Positions 1 through 11,081 are shown, counted from the stretch's first letter. The stretch: DNA of 64,000 bases from Rhabdophis nuchalis (GCA_039707465.1 CM077647.1:121810610-121874609); one strand, 5' to 3'. The notes: generated by a model from the letters alone, not told the origin. Numbers and translations are program-made.

Positions 1-256
1 AGGCCCATTGTCAGGTTTGAGTTTGTTTGGGCGTCCCAGTGATGCAAAGGTATGAATGCAATGATTAATTACATGTTTGGTGGCTTCGCCCCTTTGAGGG
101 GTTGCCATGATGAAACCTGAATATGTGTCAATGGACACATGAATATACTTCCATGGAGCAAAGGAAGCATATTGGGTAACATCCATTTGCCAAATTTGAC
201 AACATTCTGTTCCTCGGGGATTGACTCCCATAGGAATAGAATGCACTTGTTTACTA
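1..256 (-). pseudogene. Retroviral integrase core fragment
   Basis: The minus-strand translation shows WQMDVTQY, then KYIHVSIDTYSGF and LKPDNGP, the usual surroundings of the first two acidic residues of the DDE integrase core. The frame runs off the left edge and is cut on its upstream side by an inserted LINE tail at 257-345. It is part of the same provirus as the LTR at 3787-4193. Confidence 0.8.
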
Positions 257-345
257 CAACAACAACAACAACAACAACAACAATAATAATAATAATAATA
301 ATAAATTTTATTTATAACCCGCTCTCTCTCCCCAAAGAGATAGGA
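257..345 (-). repeat. L2 LINE 3' tail only, with ACA/ATA microsatellite, inserted in the retroviral integrase
   Basis: An (ACA)n then (ATA)n tract is followed by about 40 bases that are the reverse complement of the L2 3' end seen at about 59835-59885 (GGTTATAAATAAA followed by ATT repeats). The insertion carries almost none of the LINE body, so it is an extreme 5' truncation. It interrupts the integrase reading frame. Confidence 0.65.
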
Positions 346-904
346 CACTGTTGCAATATAGCAGTTGCTTCTGCTGTTGTTATACCAAATTGTTTTATCA
401 TCGCCTTTTTGTTTTGATGAAAATAAGAGTGACTTTCCCAAGGAGTAAGGAAAGAAGGAACATAGATTGTAATCGGTTCCTGTCCAGCAAGTGCTTTAGC
501 ACGATGGCGACCCTTAGTAATAAGGAGTGCCATTTGAGCTGGCTTTGTAGTTAAAGTAAAACGAGGTGTGTGTGAAAACCTAAATATTTTTGCAATTGAA
601 GCAAAGTTGGTTTTGAAGGTAACTGTACCTGTGGAGATGCAGGAGCAGCATGAGAAGAAAGCAGTTTATGACCTAAATATTGAAAAGGAGGAAAAGTTTG
701 AACTTTGTCAGAAGCTATGTAAAGACCCTTTGGATGCAAAGGAATGGAGAAAAAACAATCTTTTAAATCAATAATCATCATGTCATAATTTTGAGAAATC
801 AATTTTGGATTAGGTAATCCACATTGTAGCGCCCCCATTGGTTGTAAAAATCCGCCGTGGGGCGTGAGGTGAAGAGGTTTCTGGGAGCAAAATCGTAATG
901 GCAA
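346..904 (-). pseudogene. Retroviral pol remnant: RT palm, connection, integrase zinc-binding region
   Basis: Minus-strand frames at 904-551 give an RT palm segment (MGALQCGLPNP, MIIDLKDCFFSIPLHP) that jumps directly to DKVQTFPPFQYLGHKLL. The stretch that should contain the catalytic Y-x-D-D box is therefore deleted. The frame at 533-312 gives KGRHRAKALAGQEPITIYVPS (RT connection) and then a His-His-Cys integrase N-terminal zinc region (KQFGITTAEATAILQQC) with no RNase H between them. Two internal deletions thus remove the polymerase active site and RNase H. Confidence 0.75.
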
Positions 905-1489
905 CCAATTCCCTCTTTCTTTCTTTCTTTTTTATTGTAATGGGAGAATTGATTGTCATAGCAAGAGCAAGGTCAGAAAAAGATTCTGAACTTTTCATGA
1001 AAGAAGAAACTAAAACTCCTCTAGAAGTAAGATCCAAATGTGGAAAAATTATGACAGGCAAAGCAAGAGATAACGGTTAAAACAAAATATCAAAAAACTT
1101 GGAATCAATACTCAAAAATTTTAAAAACAATTCAGATGGAAGGAAATTTTCCAAAGGCAAATGTCAGAAACAAACAAACGAATGGCATAGGATGGGGTAC
1201 TTTAAATCTGACATCAAAAAAGGATGTGGGAAAAATCAGCGTCATTGTTATGGAAGCTAGGTAACTCCCATTAAGTATGTCAAAAAAAATTTAAATGCAG
1301 GCAAAATAGCATTAAATCATCCCTGCTTATAGATTAAAATAAACGTAAAACTCAAAAAATGTCCAACAGAAAAATCTAAATTGTTGGCAAAACTGAAAAA
1401 TAAATATCATACAGTTCATCAAAATGGTTATAATAATTGATTTTCATGAAAAAAGAGTGAAATTGGATTATTTGTATGTAAATGTGGGT
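905..1489. other. Unresolved retroviral interior
   Basis: AT-rich sequence between the RT remnant and the low-complexity block. By position it should hold the protease and the start of RT, but I could not recognise either with confidence. Short minus-strand frames exist without diagnostic motifs. Confidence 0.4.
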
Positions 1490-1661
1490 ATGTTGTGAAA
1501 CTCACTTAACAATCTCTTTCTTTCTCCTTCTGTCTCTTTTTCTCTTTCCCTCTCTTTCTCTCTGTCTTACTTTTTCTTTCTTTCTCTTACTTTCTTTTCC
1601 TTTCTTTTCCTTTCTCTCTTTTTCTTTCTGTCTCTCTCTCCTTCGTCCGCCCATCTCTGTC

Positions 1662-1705
<44 letters not shown>

Positions 1706-1765
1706 AGTGAATGTACTCTGAGTCCCCTTTAAGATGTGTGTGTGTGTGTGTGTATGTGTGCTATG
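1490..1765. repeat. Polypyrimidine tract plus (GT)n microsatellite
   Basis: About 150 bases of C/T-rich sequence are followed by a long GT/TG run (about 1664-1702) and a second one (about 1735-1753). The left edge, GTGAAACTCACTTAACAA, is the reverse complement of the module ending the GA-rich blocks at about 12130-12150 and 52810-52835. It is therefore probably a fragment of the same transposon module rather than a simple repeat born in place. Confidence 0.7.
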
Positions 1766-1976
1766 TCTGGCCTGTGTGATTTCACCCCTCCCTCTGTCCT
1801 GCTCTTCCCTCCGTGTTCTTCAGAGAGACGCAGGCAAGAGGGGGGGGGGAAAGTGGGCAGAAGGACGTGTGAGTATCCCATTAAGGGGGGCTGCAGTTTT
1901 TCTGCTCATTTAAAAAGTTTTTTGCAACGTGGGCAAACAGTGTTTGGGAGGAAGGAGTCGAAAGATCTATGCCATC

Positions 1977-2200
1977 TTAGGGCTCCTCCCTCACCCCCAC
2001 CTGGAGGAGGGCACTGATTTTTGAATGGCCAGTCCTCCCACAAGTAAAGCAAATTCCGGTGTGGCACGAAGGAGAAGCAGGAAGTGGGTTAATTAATTGC
2101 AACGCAACAACCAGAGCCTCCATTTTGGCAAGTTCTGGGTTCGTTCTGACCATTCCCTTACAATTAAAAATTTCACATTTGTTCCAACAGACACACACCT
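1977..2200 (-). pseudogene. Gag nucleocapsid remnant with degenerate zinc knuckle
   Basis: The minus-strand frame contains CFTCGRTGHS, matching the first eight spacing positions of a retroviral C-x2-C-x4-H-x4-C knuckle. The final cysteine position is not a cysteine, so the knuckle is incomplete. It lies between the matrix frame (3637-3059) and the RT remnant, as expected for gag order. Confidence 0.6.
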
Positions 2201-3058
2201 TTCAATGCAATCCTTTCTGACTGATCTCACTCAAAACACAGATTAGATACACTCATTCACATTGAAGGCCTTCTCTCACATACACAGACATAAAGCAATA
2301 CACCCCCCTGTTCCCATAAGAAAAAAAAATTCTCTATTCACCTAGCACAGTACAATCTTCTGCAAGCCTCTTTGGCATTCAAATCTGGATGTATTCAGGA
2401 TCTGCTGGCATCCGGCCAAGCCCATGTCACTGGTGCAAAAGTGACCAGGAGCGCTCTTTGACATTGTCTATGGCCCACGCCAGTGTCTCCAGTCCACCAT
2501 GTTGAATGCCTGCCGAACCTCAAAGGGGCTCAGCTGTATGGGAAGCCAGATGTGGCTACCCTTAAGAAATCACATTGGGTGAAAATTCATTGAAACCCAT
2601 AGAAAACGTTCAAGTCACAATATGCCAAACAAGAGACTTAAACGGAGGCTTGAATAGACAAAGATGCTTTGATCAAAGTTAAAGTTCTGAGAGAGGATTT
2701 CCATTCACAAGTGCAAAGGACATGGAAGGAAAATTCTACAAAATTCAAAGGTGCATTATCCTGACTTATATACAAAAATCTTTAATGTTCACAATTTCTA
2801 TTACTCTATAGCCGTATATCTAGCAACATTGTAAACTTCCAAATAACATCTCTATAGCCTTATATCTAGCAACATTGTAAACTTCCAAATAACATATCTC
2901 AACTTTTATGTACATTTAAACGACACAAACTAGAGAGAAAAATTAAAGCAATCTTACAGTGTAGTTTTCCTAAGCAATAAATTCTTTTACATACCTGAAA
3001 GCCAATTAGGTGTTGTCTTTTAAAGTTCCAATTAAAACATCATCCATGCAATGATTTA
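2201..3058. other. Degenerate gag middle region (expected capsid)
   Basis: By position this should encode the capsid, but no long frame survives and I see no recognisable major homology region. It includes a 46-bp tandem duplication at 2804-2895. Confidence 0.4.
2804..2895. repeat. 46-bp tandem duplication, two units
   Basis: Unit 1 is 2804-2849 and unit 2 is 2850-2895, starting CTCTATAGCC and ending AAATAACAT. They differ at one position (G versus T, ten bases in). Confidence 0.9.
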
Positions 3059-3637
3059 TTAACGCTTGCGAAAAGGATTCAAATATGCAACAAAAATCAA
3101 AAAGTAACACAGACTCCTCCAGATAGCTGGAAGAGGTGTAAATTCCTCTCCCTCTACTTCTCCAATAATGTGTCCTCCCACTGGCTGACATGCTGGGGGA
3201 CTAAGGCATAGAAAAGGAGGAGGATGGGGTGCCGTTGAGCTCTCTGCCGTGGGATTCTCAGCAAATTCCTCTGACAAAACTGGATACAGTTTTGCTGGCT
3301 TTTTGATATCCATTTGCTTTGATATCTCGGAGTCATACGGGGGTGGCATAGACTCCAGAAATGTTTGAGAGTCAAACTTATGATGAATTGTTGGATCGGC
3401 GGAAGGAGCCGCGTGGAAGTATTCTCCCAATCTAGTCCATGCTGAAATTTTTAAAGTGCCTTTTTCCGGATAAGCCGGGCACTGTTGCCAAATGTAAGTC
3501 AAAAGGGAAGTAATTTGTTTGTTTTTCAAACGGGGGAGAGATCTCCCTTCGTCTGGGGCAATTTTTACAGAAAAGTCGGTTAATTCCCTCATTTCTCTAA
3601 GGTGCGCAGCCTGTTGTTGAGAGAATTTTCCGCCCAT
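3059..3637 (-). pseudogene. Retroviral gag matrix frame
   Basis: The frame starts at the ATG at 3637-3635 with MGGKFSQ, a Gly at position 2 fitting N-myristoylation, then a basic/aromatic matrix-like segment (LLTYIWQQCPAYPEKGTL). It stays open to about 3059 and ends in a proline-rich stretch. The start was chosen because the Met-Gly follows the leader after the primer binding site; the frame is also open upstream to 3742, but that part overlaps the leader. It is disconnected from the nucleocapsid remnant by decayed sequence. Confidence 0.65.
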
Positions 3638-3766
3638 ACTCACAAAAATAATCCTGCCATGTTGCAGACAGGATGACGTGCACAGCTCCCCTCGAGCAAG
3701 TGAGTAGGGACAGTCCGAGACGCGCACCAGAGTCGAGGACACGTGTCCGGACCGGGACTTGCCAGT

Positions 3767-3784
3767 ATCACGTCAGGGTCACCA
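3767..3784 (-). other. Retroviral primer binding site, tRNA-Trp type
   Basis: The minus strand reads TGGTGACCCTGACGTGAT, two bases inside the LTR boundary. This matches the tRNA-Trp primer site of avian leukosis-type viruses (TGGTGACCCCGACGTGAT, from memory) at 17 of 18 positions. Confidence 0.75.
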
Positions 3785-3786
3785 AT

Positions 3787-4193
3787 TGTGGCGTTGCGCC
3801 CCCTATCGAGGGAACGCGGTACCACAGAAGGCGGGCGGCTCGGCTCCGGTGGAAAAAGAAGACGGATTTTCCTCAAGATGAGCTCGCCCCGACTAGCTTG
3901 GCACGGGCCTTTTTATTAGTTACAAAAGTAAAAAGTTACATTTAGTACAGTTTGATTGGTTATTTTATGTTGCCTGGTAGAATACATTCAGGCTAGCCTT
4001 TGTATTGCCATATAAGGGAATGTTATGTGATTCGTGCTCTAACAATCAGATGATGTTATGACACTAGCCTTTGTCTTATGGTCATACAGTTTTTTCTAAC
4101 CTTTGCACTCTGCAGCCAGCAGGTGTCATGGTTGTACTACTAATGTCCTAGGTCTCTGGTCCATGTGCCGGCCACTGGCCTGGTCACATTACA
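3787..4193 (-). repeat. 5' LTR of the endogenous retrovirus
   Basis: On the minus strand the 407-bp LTR begins TGTAATGTGACC and ends CAACGCCACA, giving TGT...ACA ends. It contains a TATA-like CTTATATGG near 4010 and an AATAAA near 3912-3917, about 95 bases apart, which fits U3-R-U5 order. The primer binding site follows after two bases. The partner LTR is off the left edge, so age cannot be estimated here. Confidence 0.75.
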
Positions 4194-4499
4194 GATACCT
4201 GAACCAAACTTATTCCAACAGTGATGCATCTGAAAGATTGAAACAATGCATTAATTACTAAAATAGCTAAAGAATTAGCATTAATTATTTTTGCCAAATT
4301 ACACGCAACAGCATTAATATTAAGATAAGCACAAGCACACTCACTATAGATATAGCCAATGCTATATATTCTACTTTATTAAGTAAATCTATCTCAGAGT
4401 CACAAGTGCTGTCTAGAGTGAGTCTACGTCAAGAACGACTTGAGTGAAGTTGCTGTTAGGAAAGCAAAGCAGGAATTAACCAGCTGAGACAATACTGTG
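4194..4499. other. AT-rich flank of the retrovirus; one hydrophobic minus-strand stretch
   Basis: No gene recognised. On the minus strand a short open stretch (about 4275-4420) encodes a run rich in I, L and V (for example IALAISIVSVLVLILILMLL) that looks like a membrane segment. It could be an env remnant of another retroviral copy or chance composition. Confidence 0.25.
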
Positions 4500-5605
4500 C
4501 TTCACTAATATTAACACAGCCGATTAAAACCAATACAACCCGTGAGAAAGTAATTGAAGAGGAAAATATAGAAAGTATAATAGACTGGTTAAAAGCCTTA
4601 GGAAATGAAAGCAGAAAAAAAGAAATAATGGAAAAATTGGGGTTAAATTGGTTTGAAAAAATACAGATAGAAAAATGGACTACGAATGTAAGGGGAATAT
4701 GTAAAATAGGTAGAAACGAAACTGAATTTGAAAACCTAGTATCTCAAATTATTAAGGATGAAATTGGGTTAAAAGGACTCGTTAGTAAGATATACAAGAT
4801 TATAAATTTCAATGAGAAACCACAAATGGCAATGAAGATGAATTGGGAGGAAGAACTTAAGATTAAAATATTAGACTCGGATTGGAATGTGAATTGGAAG
4901 AGTCGAATCATGAGGATTTTATCCATAAGGATTAAAGAGCATAATTTTAAAGTTGTTTGGAAATGGTATCTGACTCCATTGAGGTTATCATTGATGGATA
5001 AAAAAATAAGTAATAAATGTTGGAGGTGTAATATGGAATTGGGAACGTACAAACACGTGGTATAAATGTGATAAAGTTAAAAAGTTTTGGCAGAAATTGG
5101 AGGAAACGATATTTGAAATGATGAAGAAAAGAATAACATTGTGATTAGAAACTATATTATTATTGATAATTAAGGAATTAGAATTAACAAAACATGAGAA
5201 AGAATTGATTAGAATTATGATTATAATGGGCAGAATTATAATAGCAAGATATTGGAAAATAGAGACGAATATTAAAATAGAAGAGTGGTATTGTGAAATG
5301 TGGAAATTAGCTTTAAATGATAAAATGACATGGGATATTAAATTTAGAGAGGGTGTTTATAAAAAAGATGTTTTTTGGAAGACTTGGAAGCCATTTGTGG
5401 ACTATGCACTTGGGACCTTGGATGCTTCAACACCTGTACCCAGAGAACGTGGATTTTGGAGGACTTAAAGATATTTGAAGATATCTGAAGAATCAAATTT
5501 TCCTTTCTATTGTATAGCACTGGGTGAAATAGTGTATCGTACTGTATATGTTATTTTTGTTATAGTGTTCATAAAAAAATATATATATATAAATAAATAA
5601 ATAAA
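4500..5605 (+). mobile_element. L1-type LINE fragment, ORF2 C-terminus and 3' end
   Basis: Open stretches at 4628-5065 and 5163-5468 encode a lysine- and tryptophan-rich protein with NKCWRCNMELGTYKHV, the C-terminal zinc-knuckle region of L1 ORF2 that follows the RT domain. A frameshift at about 5060 separates this from the downstream YKCDKVKKFW part. The copy is strongly 5' truncated, has an AT-rich 3' UTR and ends in (AAAT)n at about 5585-5605. Confidence 0.75.
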
Positions 5606-5990
5606 TAAAAAGACTTCCAGGGTTGGGGCATTCACAACTTCTGGAGGCAAGCTGTTCCACTGATTAATTGTTCTAACTGTCAGGAAATTTCTCCTCAGTT
5701 CTAAGTAGCTTTTCTCCTTGATTAGTTTCCACCCATTGCTTCTTGTTGTACTCTCTGGTGCCTTGGAGAATAGTTTGACTCCCTCTTCTTTGTGGCAACC
5801 CCTGAGATATTGGAACACTGCTATCATGTCTCCCCTAGTCCTTCTTTTTATTAAACTAAACATACCCAGTTCCTGCAACCGTTTTCATATGTTTTAGTCT
5901 CCAGTCCCCTAATCATCTTTGTTGCTCTTCTTTGCACTCTTTCTAGAGTCTCAACGTCTTTTCTACATCGTGGTGACCAAAACTGAATGC
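5606..5990 (-). mobile_element. CR1 LINE, C-terminal half (split copy, downstream piece)
   Basis: The minus strand encodes CIQFWSPRC, then [27 protein letters not shown] and NQWNSLPPEVVNAPTLEVF, the characteristic CR1 ORF2 C-terminus. One frameshift lies near 5880. It continues the CR1 piece at 7886-8270; the two are separated by an L2 insertion. Confidence 0.85.
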
Positions 5991-6147
<157 letters not shown>

Positions 6148-7885
6148 GAATTGAATTTCTAGACCGCCCCCTCTCCCCGAAGGGACTTGGGGTGGTGTAC
6201 AGGAAAATTAAAACTTCTAAAAACATAACAATACATACAAAATTAAAATTGAATTAAATAACCCTGTACGAATTTATAAACATTAAAAACTGTAACCCAT
6301 TAAAAACTGAATAAAACAATTTATATTACAGATTGGGGCAAGAAGCATAAATTAGGCCAAGCCGGCTTGATGGAAGAAATGAGTCTTACGTTTCTGGCGG
6401 AAGGAGCAGAGGTCCGTGGTAGTTCTGATATCAGGGGGTCGGTCATTCCAAAGGGTCGGGCCCATCACAGAGAAGGCCCTTCCCCTGGGTGTCGCCCACT
6501 GGCATTGCCTAGTGGACGGTACCCGGAGAAGTCTCTCTCTGTGGGAGCGAATCGGCCGAAGGGATGTATGGGGCAGGATACGATCCCGCAAATAACTAGG
6601 TCCTGTGCCATGGAGCGCTTTAAAGATGATAACCAACACCTTGAAACGCACCCGAAAGGCCACAGGCAGCCAGTGCAGCTTGTGCAGGAGCGGTGTTACA
6701 TGGGAGTATCTGGGAGCTCCCAAAATTGCCCGCACGGCCACATTCTGGACCAGCTGTAGCCTTCGGGTGCACCTCAAGGGGAGCCGCATGTAGAGAGCGT
6801 TACAGTAGTCTAGATGGGACGTCACAAGCGCATGAGGGACTGTGCGAAGGGCGTCCCGGTCCAATAAGGGGCACAACTGGCGCACCATGCGAACCTGGTA
6901 GAACGCCCCCCTAGCCACGGCTGTCACATGATCCTCCATCGACAGCCGGGCATCTAGGAGGACGCCTAAGTTGCGTGCCCGGGGGCAAGATGTTCACCCC
7001 CTATGGCCAGTGATGGAGTCAACTGGTTGATCTGGGGCGCCGGTAAAAACAGCCACTCAGTCTTGGACGGGTTGAGCTTGAGTCTGTTCCTTCCCATCCA
7101 GATCCGTACGGCTTCCAGACACCGGGACATCACTTCGACGGCATCGTTGGGGTGGTTTGGGGTAGAGATGTACAACTGAGTATCATCAGCGTACAGGTGG
7201 TAATCTACCCCAAAACCACGGCTGATCTCGCCCAGCGGCTTCATATATGTATTGAACAGGAGAGGCGAGAGGACCGACCCGAGGAACCCCACAAGTGAGA
7301 GGCCTCGAGGTCGACCTCTGCCCCCCTGCCAATACAAATTGCGATCGACCGGAGAGGTAGGAGGAGAACCACCGTAAAACGGTGCCCCTCACTCCCAACC
7401 CCTCCAGTCGCTGCAATAGGATACCATGGTCGATGGTATCAAAAGCTGCCGAGAGGTCTAATAGGACCAGGATGGAGGAACAACCCCCATCTCTGGCCCT
7501 CCAGGGATCATCCACCAACGCGACCAATACCGTCTTCGTGCTGTGACCAGGCCGGAAGCCGGACTGGCGCAGGTCCAGATAATCAATTTCCTCCAGGTGA
7601 CGTGGAAACTGTTGTGCCACCACACTCTCTACAACCTTCACCAGAAAGTGAAGGTCGGAGACCGGACAATAATTTACTAACAATGCTGGGTCCAGGGAAG
7701 GCTTTTTGAGTAGAGGCCTCACCACCGCCTCTTTCAAGATGGTAGGCAAGAACCCCTCACTCAAAGAAGCGTTTACTATTTCCTGGAGCCAGCCTCGTGA
7801 AACCTCCCAGGATGCCAGTACAAGCCAGGAGGGACACGGGTCCAATAAACATGTGGTGGCTCTCAGTCGCCTACGCAACCTGTCC
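6148..7885 (-). mobile_element. L2-group LINE copy A, RT and C-terminal domain, frame-broken
   Basis: Minus-strand frames at 7926-7186, 7337-6966 and 6939-6352 encode RT motifs ([45 protein letters not shown]) and the conserved C-terminal region ending KRKTHFFHQAGLA. They lie in different frames, so the copy is inactive. The 3' end shows the cgccccgag...ttcgggg hairpin-like L2 terminus followed by the (AAAT)n tail. It is inserted in a CR1 copy. Confidence 0.85.
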
Positions 7886-8270
7886 AAGTGTGGCCTTACC
7901 AAGACATTATAAAGTGATATTATCACTTCATGTGATCTTGATTCTATCCCTCTATTTATGCAGCCTACAACTGTGTTGGCTTTTTTTGCAGCTGCTGCCC
8001 ACTACTGGCTCATATCTAAATGGTTGTCTACTAGGACTCCAAGATCCCTTTCACAATTACTACTATTGAGCAAGGTACCACCTATACTGTACCTGTGCAT
8101 TTTGTTTTTCTTGCCTAAATGTAGAACCTTACTCTTTTCACCATTAAATATCATTTTATTAGATAATGCCCAATGTTCAAGTTTGTCAAGATCCTTCTGT
8201 ATCTTAAGCCTATCTTCTGGAGTGTTGTCTGTTCCTGCCAGCTTGGTGTCATCTGCAGATAAAACATAGA
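7886..8270 (-). mobile_element. CR1 LINE, RT piece (split copy, upstream piece)
   Basis: The minus strand encodes SADDTKLAGTDN, LDKLEHWALSNKMIFN, CERDLGVLVDNHLDMSQ and EVIISLYNVLVRPHL, the CR1 RT palm and thumb. The next expected residues of this family occur at 5990 (CIQFWSP), showing that L2 copy A inserted here. Its 5' end abuts retroviral pol sequence at about 8270. Confidence 0.85.
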
Positions 8271-9345
8271 CAACAACATCTTGTTGAATGGTACCTTCAG
8301 AGAGAGGTCTAGGCAGAGACAAATAACTATGTATATGAGAAACAAAATATAAATGCTTTCGGTCTTATAATAGTTGCAAAGTGAAAAACAAAGCCATAAG
8401 GTTAGAATTAATCTTGGGTGTGATGTAAGCACCTGGAAGATTAAAAATAAGTTGACACACATAATGAAAGTCAGAAATTGAGTTAAAAAGCTGTTGAGAA
8501 AAGATTTGGAAAGCTAAAATAGCAGCAGCTAATTCTGAATGTTGTGGAGACTACCCATGTAGGACAACTTCCAGGTACCATCATGAGAATCCTTATAAGC
8601 AATCGCTCCTCTCAGTCACCCTCCACTTCAATAAACAGCAGAAGCTTGCAAAAGCAAAGAAAATGAAAGCAATGGATTAACAGGGAAAGAAGAAGTCATT
8701 AAACACACAAGCCAACACTTTTTAGGGAAATAATATGAAATACAGCCCACATAGTCAATTAAAGCACACTGAAAAGATAATTTATTCTGAAAATAAAATT
8801 AAAAATCAGATTTTGGAATAGGAAGGACAATATTAATCAAATCAGTCCAATTTCTGCAACAAACTCAGGTACACCATTAATTCAGCAACAGCCTGGATAA
8901 ATGGCAAAACATTTTGTAATGCGGTCTTTTTGTCTTCTAATACCGATAACACTCCTGTAGGCAGTTAACTAGTAGGAAACATCAAAGGAGTTAGCTGACA
9001 GTCTCTAAAAGGAATGCAATTCACAAACTGAATGATCAAAACATCATTAATCTTTTCAACTGTAGCCAGCGCCGCAAATGGAACAGCAATAAGATTTGCA
9101 GGCTGCTTTCATTTGGTCAATAAATCAAATAAAGAACTAAGTAAATGTACCGGCAAAGAAAAATACAAACGAACCCAAGTAAAGGTCCCCAATAATTGCC
9201 GTAAATTAATTAGCAAAATACCTTTGTGTACATTTAAACAAAGAAAAAGGCGAAGCAGGGAAAAATTGTAACATTTCACACAGTTGTATTTTTTCCAGGA
9301 CAATCTGCAATCCATAGACACTTAAATCATTTTGTATTTCTGAAA
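8271..9345 (-). pseudogene. Second retroviral pol remnant: RT thumb, connection, RNase H
   Basis: The minus strand shows an RT thumb region (NLRQLLGTFTWVRLYF and SSLFDLLTK at about 9120-9240), then a connection-like stretch, then RNase H C-terminal-like residues with LPRPLSEGTIQQD near 8290. Stops and frameshifts are frequent. It resembles the retrovirus at 1-4193 but contains RNase H sequence, which that copy lacks, so it is a separate insertion. Confidence 0.6.
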
Positions 9346-9354
9346 CCTATTTGA

Positions 9355-9926
9355 GGCATTGAGATGCCCGTTGACCACTAGAATGTACAATTCCACGTGG
9401 GTGGCATTCATAAAATGGTGTTCCTCCTCTAATGTTGCAGTGGCTTCGGCCTCCACCCCTCAGTTCCTTGATTTCTTGCAGGATGGGTTGGACAAGGGGC
9501 TGTCCCATATCACTCTCCATCATCAGGAGGCAGCACTATCTATGGTGCTTAACAAATTGGGCCTCGCCCCTCTTTTGCAGCTTCCAACAGTCAAAAGGTT
9601 TCTTCAGGGCCAGCGAACCTCAACCTCCCTGTGATCCACAGGTTCCCCACCTGGGATCTCCCATTGGTACTCAGGGCTCTGACAGGGTCCCCCTTCAAGC
9701 CCTTGAGAACAGTATACCTCCGGCTCCTAACCTTGAAGGTTGCGTTCTTGATAGCAATAACATCAGCCAGGTGCATTTTGGAGCTGGGAGCACTGTCATC
9801 CCAAGGGGATCTCTGTGTTTCCCATAAGGACAGAGTGGTCCTCAGACTGGACCCGGCCTTCATACTTAAGGTGAACACCTTCCCATGACAAGGAGCACCT
9901 TTGGCATAGTTGGATATCCAGCAGGC
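9355..9926 (+). mobile_element. DIRS-like tyrosine-recombinase element, left piece
   Basis: The plus strand encodes the N-terminal SAM-like and start of the catalytic region of a DIRS-type tyrosine recombinase: MYNSTWVAFIKWC, then (in another frame) HRFPTWDLPLVLRALTG and AFLIAITSARCILELGALS. A frameshift lies near 9630. The element is 5' truncated and cut at 9926 by a hAT transposon; the coding sequence resumes at 18441. Confidence 0.75.
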
Positions 9927-9980
9927 CAGTGGTGGATTTCAAAATTTTTGGAACCTATTCTATGGGTGTGGCTTCTTTGT

Positions 9981-10100
9981 GGGAGTGGCTTGCCAGCCAT
10001 GTGACTGGGTAGGAGTGGCTTGCCGGTCATGTGACCGGGTGGGAGTGGCTTTCTGGCCATGTGACCAGGTGGGAGTGGCTTTCTGGCCATGTGACCGGGT
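9981..10100. repeat. 30-bp minisatellite, four units
   Basis: Units begin at 9981, 10011, 10041 and 10071, each like GGGAGTGGCTTTCTGGCCAT followed by GTGACC. A partial fifth unit follows. It lies inside the left arm of the outer hAT element and resembles the GTCACATGACC/CCACTCCCAC module near its relatives. Confidence 0.9.
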
Positions 10101-10109
10101 GGGAGTGGG

Positions 10110-11073
10110 AATGTTAGCAGCTGCTGGAATTATGTTTGCACAACAGTGGAAAAACAGATATGAAAATGAATAAATACTACAATGTGCAAGAATAAATAAA
10201 GTGACAATTAAAATCAAGAAGGCTTTGAATATTTTTTCACGTGGGATTTATTTTAGCAATTGCTAAGTAAGAGAAACAAAAAATAGAAATCCAAAAGTAT
10301 GAAAGACAACACCAATTATGTAAGGAAAGGTCACTAAAATGTATAAGGAAATATTAGTAGTACTTGATCATTATTAACGTGTACAACTGCTGCAGGACAT
10401 AATACACCCACGCAAACTATGACAGTGCCAGGAAAACATCAAAAAATAGAATCCCTCCTACAAAAGACTGAAAATGAAACCAGTTTTCCCCCCCTAACCT
10501 TAGGGACAGGAGAGACAAAGCCACTGGAATAAAAACCATCAAGGCATTGCGGAAAATTATAAAGGACACACAAGCTCACAGAACCAGCAACCACCTAAGA
10601 ATTACCTAGACAACCAGGGTGAAACACACTCTTTCTGGCAAAGCTGCCTTGCACCAACCTGGCAGCCCATAGAAAAGCAGCCACATTGAGACACATAAAC
10701 CACTTAAAAGCAACATATTGCATCTCAAAGAAAACATTTGCAAAAAGGAATAAAATTTCTTTTAAAAATTTTTTTATAAACAATTACAAAATAAAAATTC
10801 CCTAAAATAATTTAAAAAGATATTTTACAAATAAAAAAATCCTTAAAAACCATTGTTAAGCATTCCACAAAATGACACAATTCTACCAAACACAATTCTA
10901 CCAACAGTAATGTATACTGAAACCATTTAAAGATATTCCTTGTAATAATTTAAAATATATTGAAGTGAACAATTAAAAAAAAATCTTTATTCAATAAATT
11001 TTAAAGTACTGAATATAGAATTTTAAAAAATGGTCTATATTAATTTGTTTTTCATATAATCTTTTTAAAAATA
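10110..11073. other. AT-rich interior of the outer hAT element
   Basis: No gene or recognisable domain seen. The sequence is AT-rich with short A and T runs and resumes beyond the inner hAT element at 12305. Confidence 0.5.
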
Positions 11074-11081
11074 GTCTAAGA

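Larger units (their letters stand above)
1..4193 (-). mobile_element. Endogenous retrovirus, 5' portion, class II-like, decayed
   Basis: Reading the minus strand from 4193 down: an LTR (4193-3787), a primer binding site matching tRNA-Trp, a short leader, a gag matrix frame starting with a myristoylation-type Met-Gly-Gly, a degenerate gag middle, a nucleocapsid zinc-knuckle remnant, reverse transcriptase pieces, an integrase zinc-binding region and the integrase core running off the left edge. The 3' LTR and env must lie outside the window. The frames are broken by stops, internal deletions and inserted repeats, so the copy cannot make functional protein. The integrase resembles betaretrovirus-like (class II) families, whereas the primer site is of the tRNA-Trp type known from avian leukosis-type viruses. 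Confidence 0.85.

Noticed and set aside
1736..2017. Plus-strand frame rich in Cys and Val near the GT repeat
   Set aside because: Low-complexity translation of a microsatellite antisense to gag.
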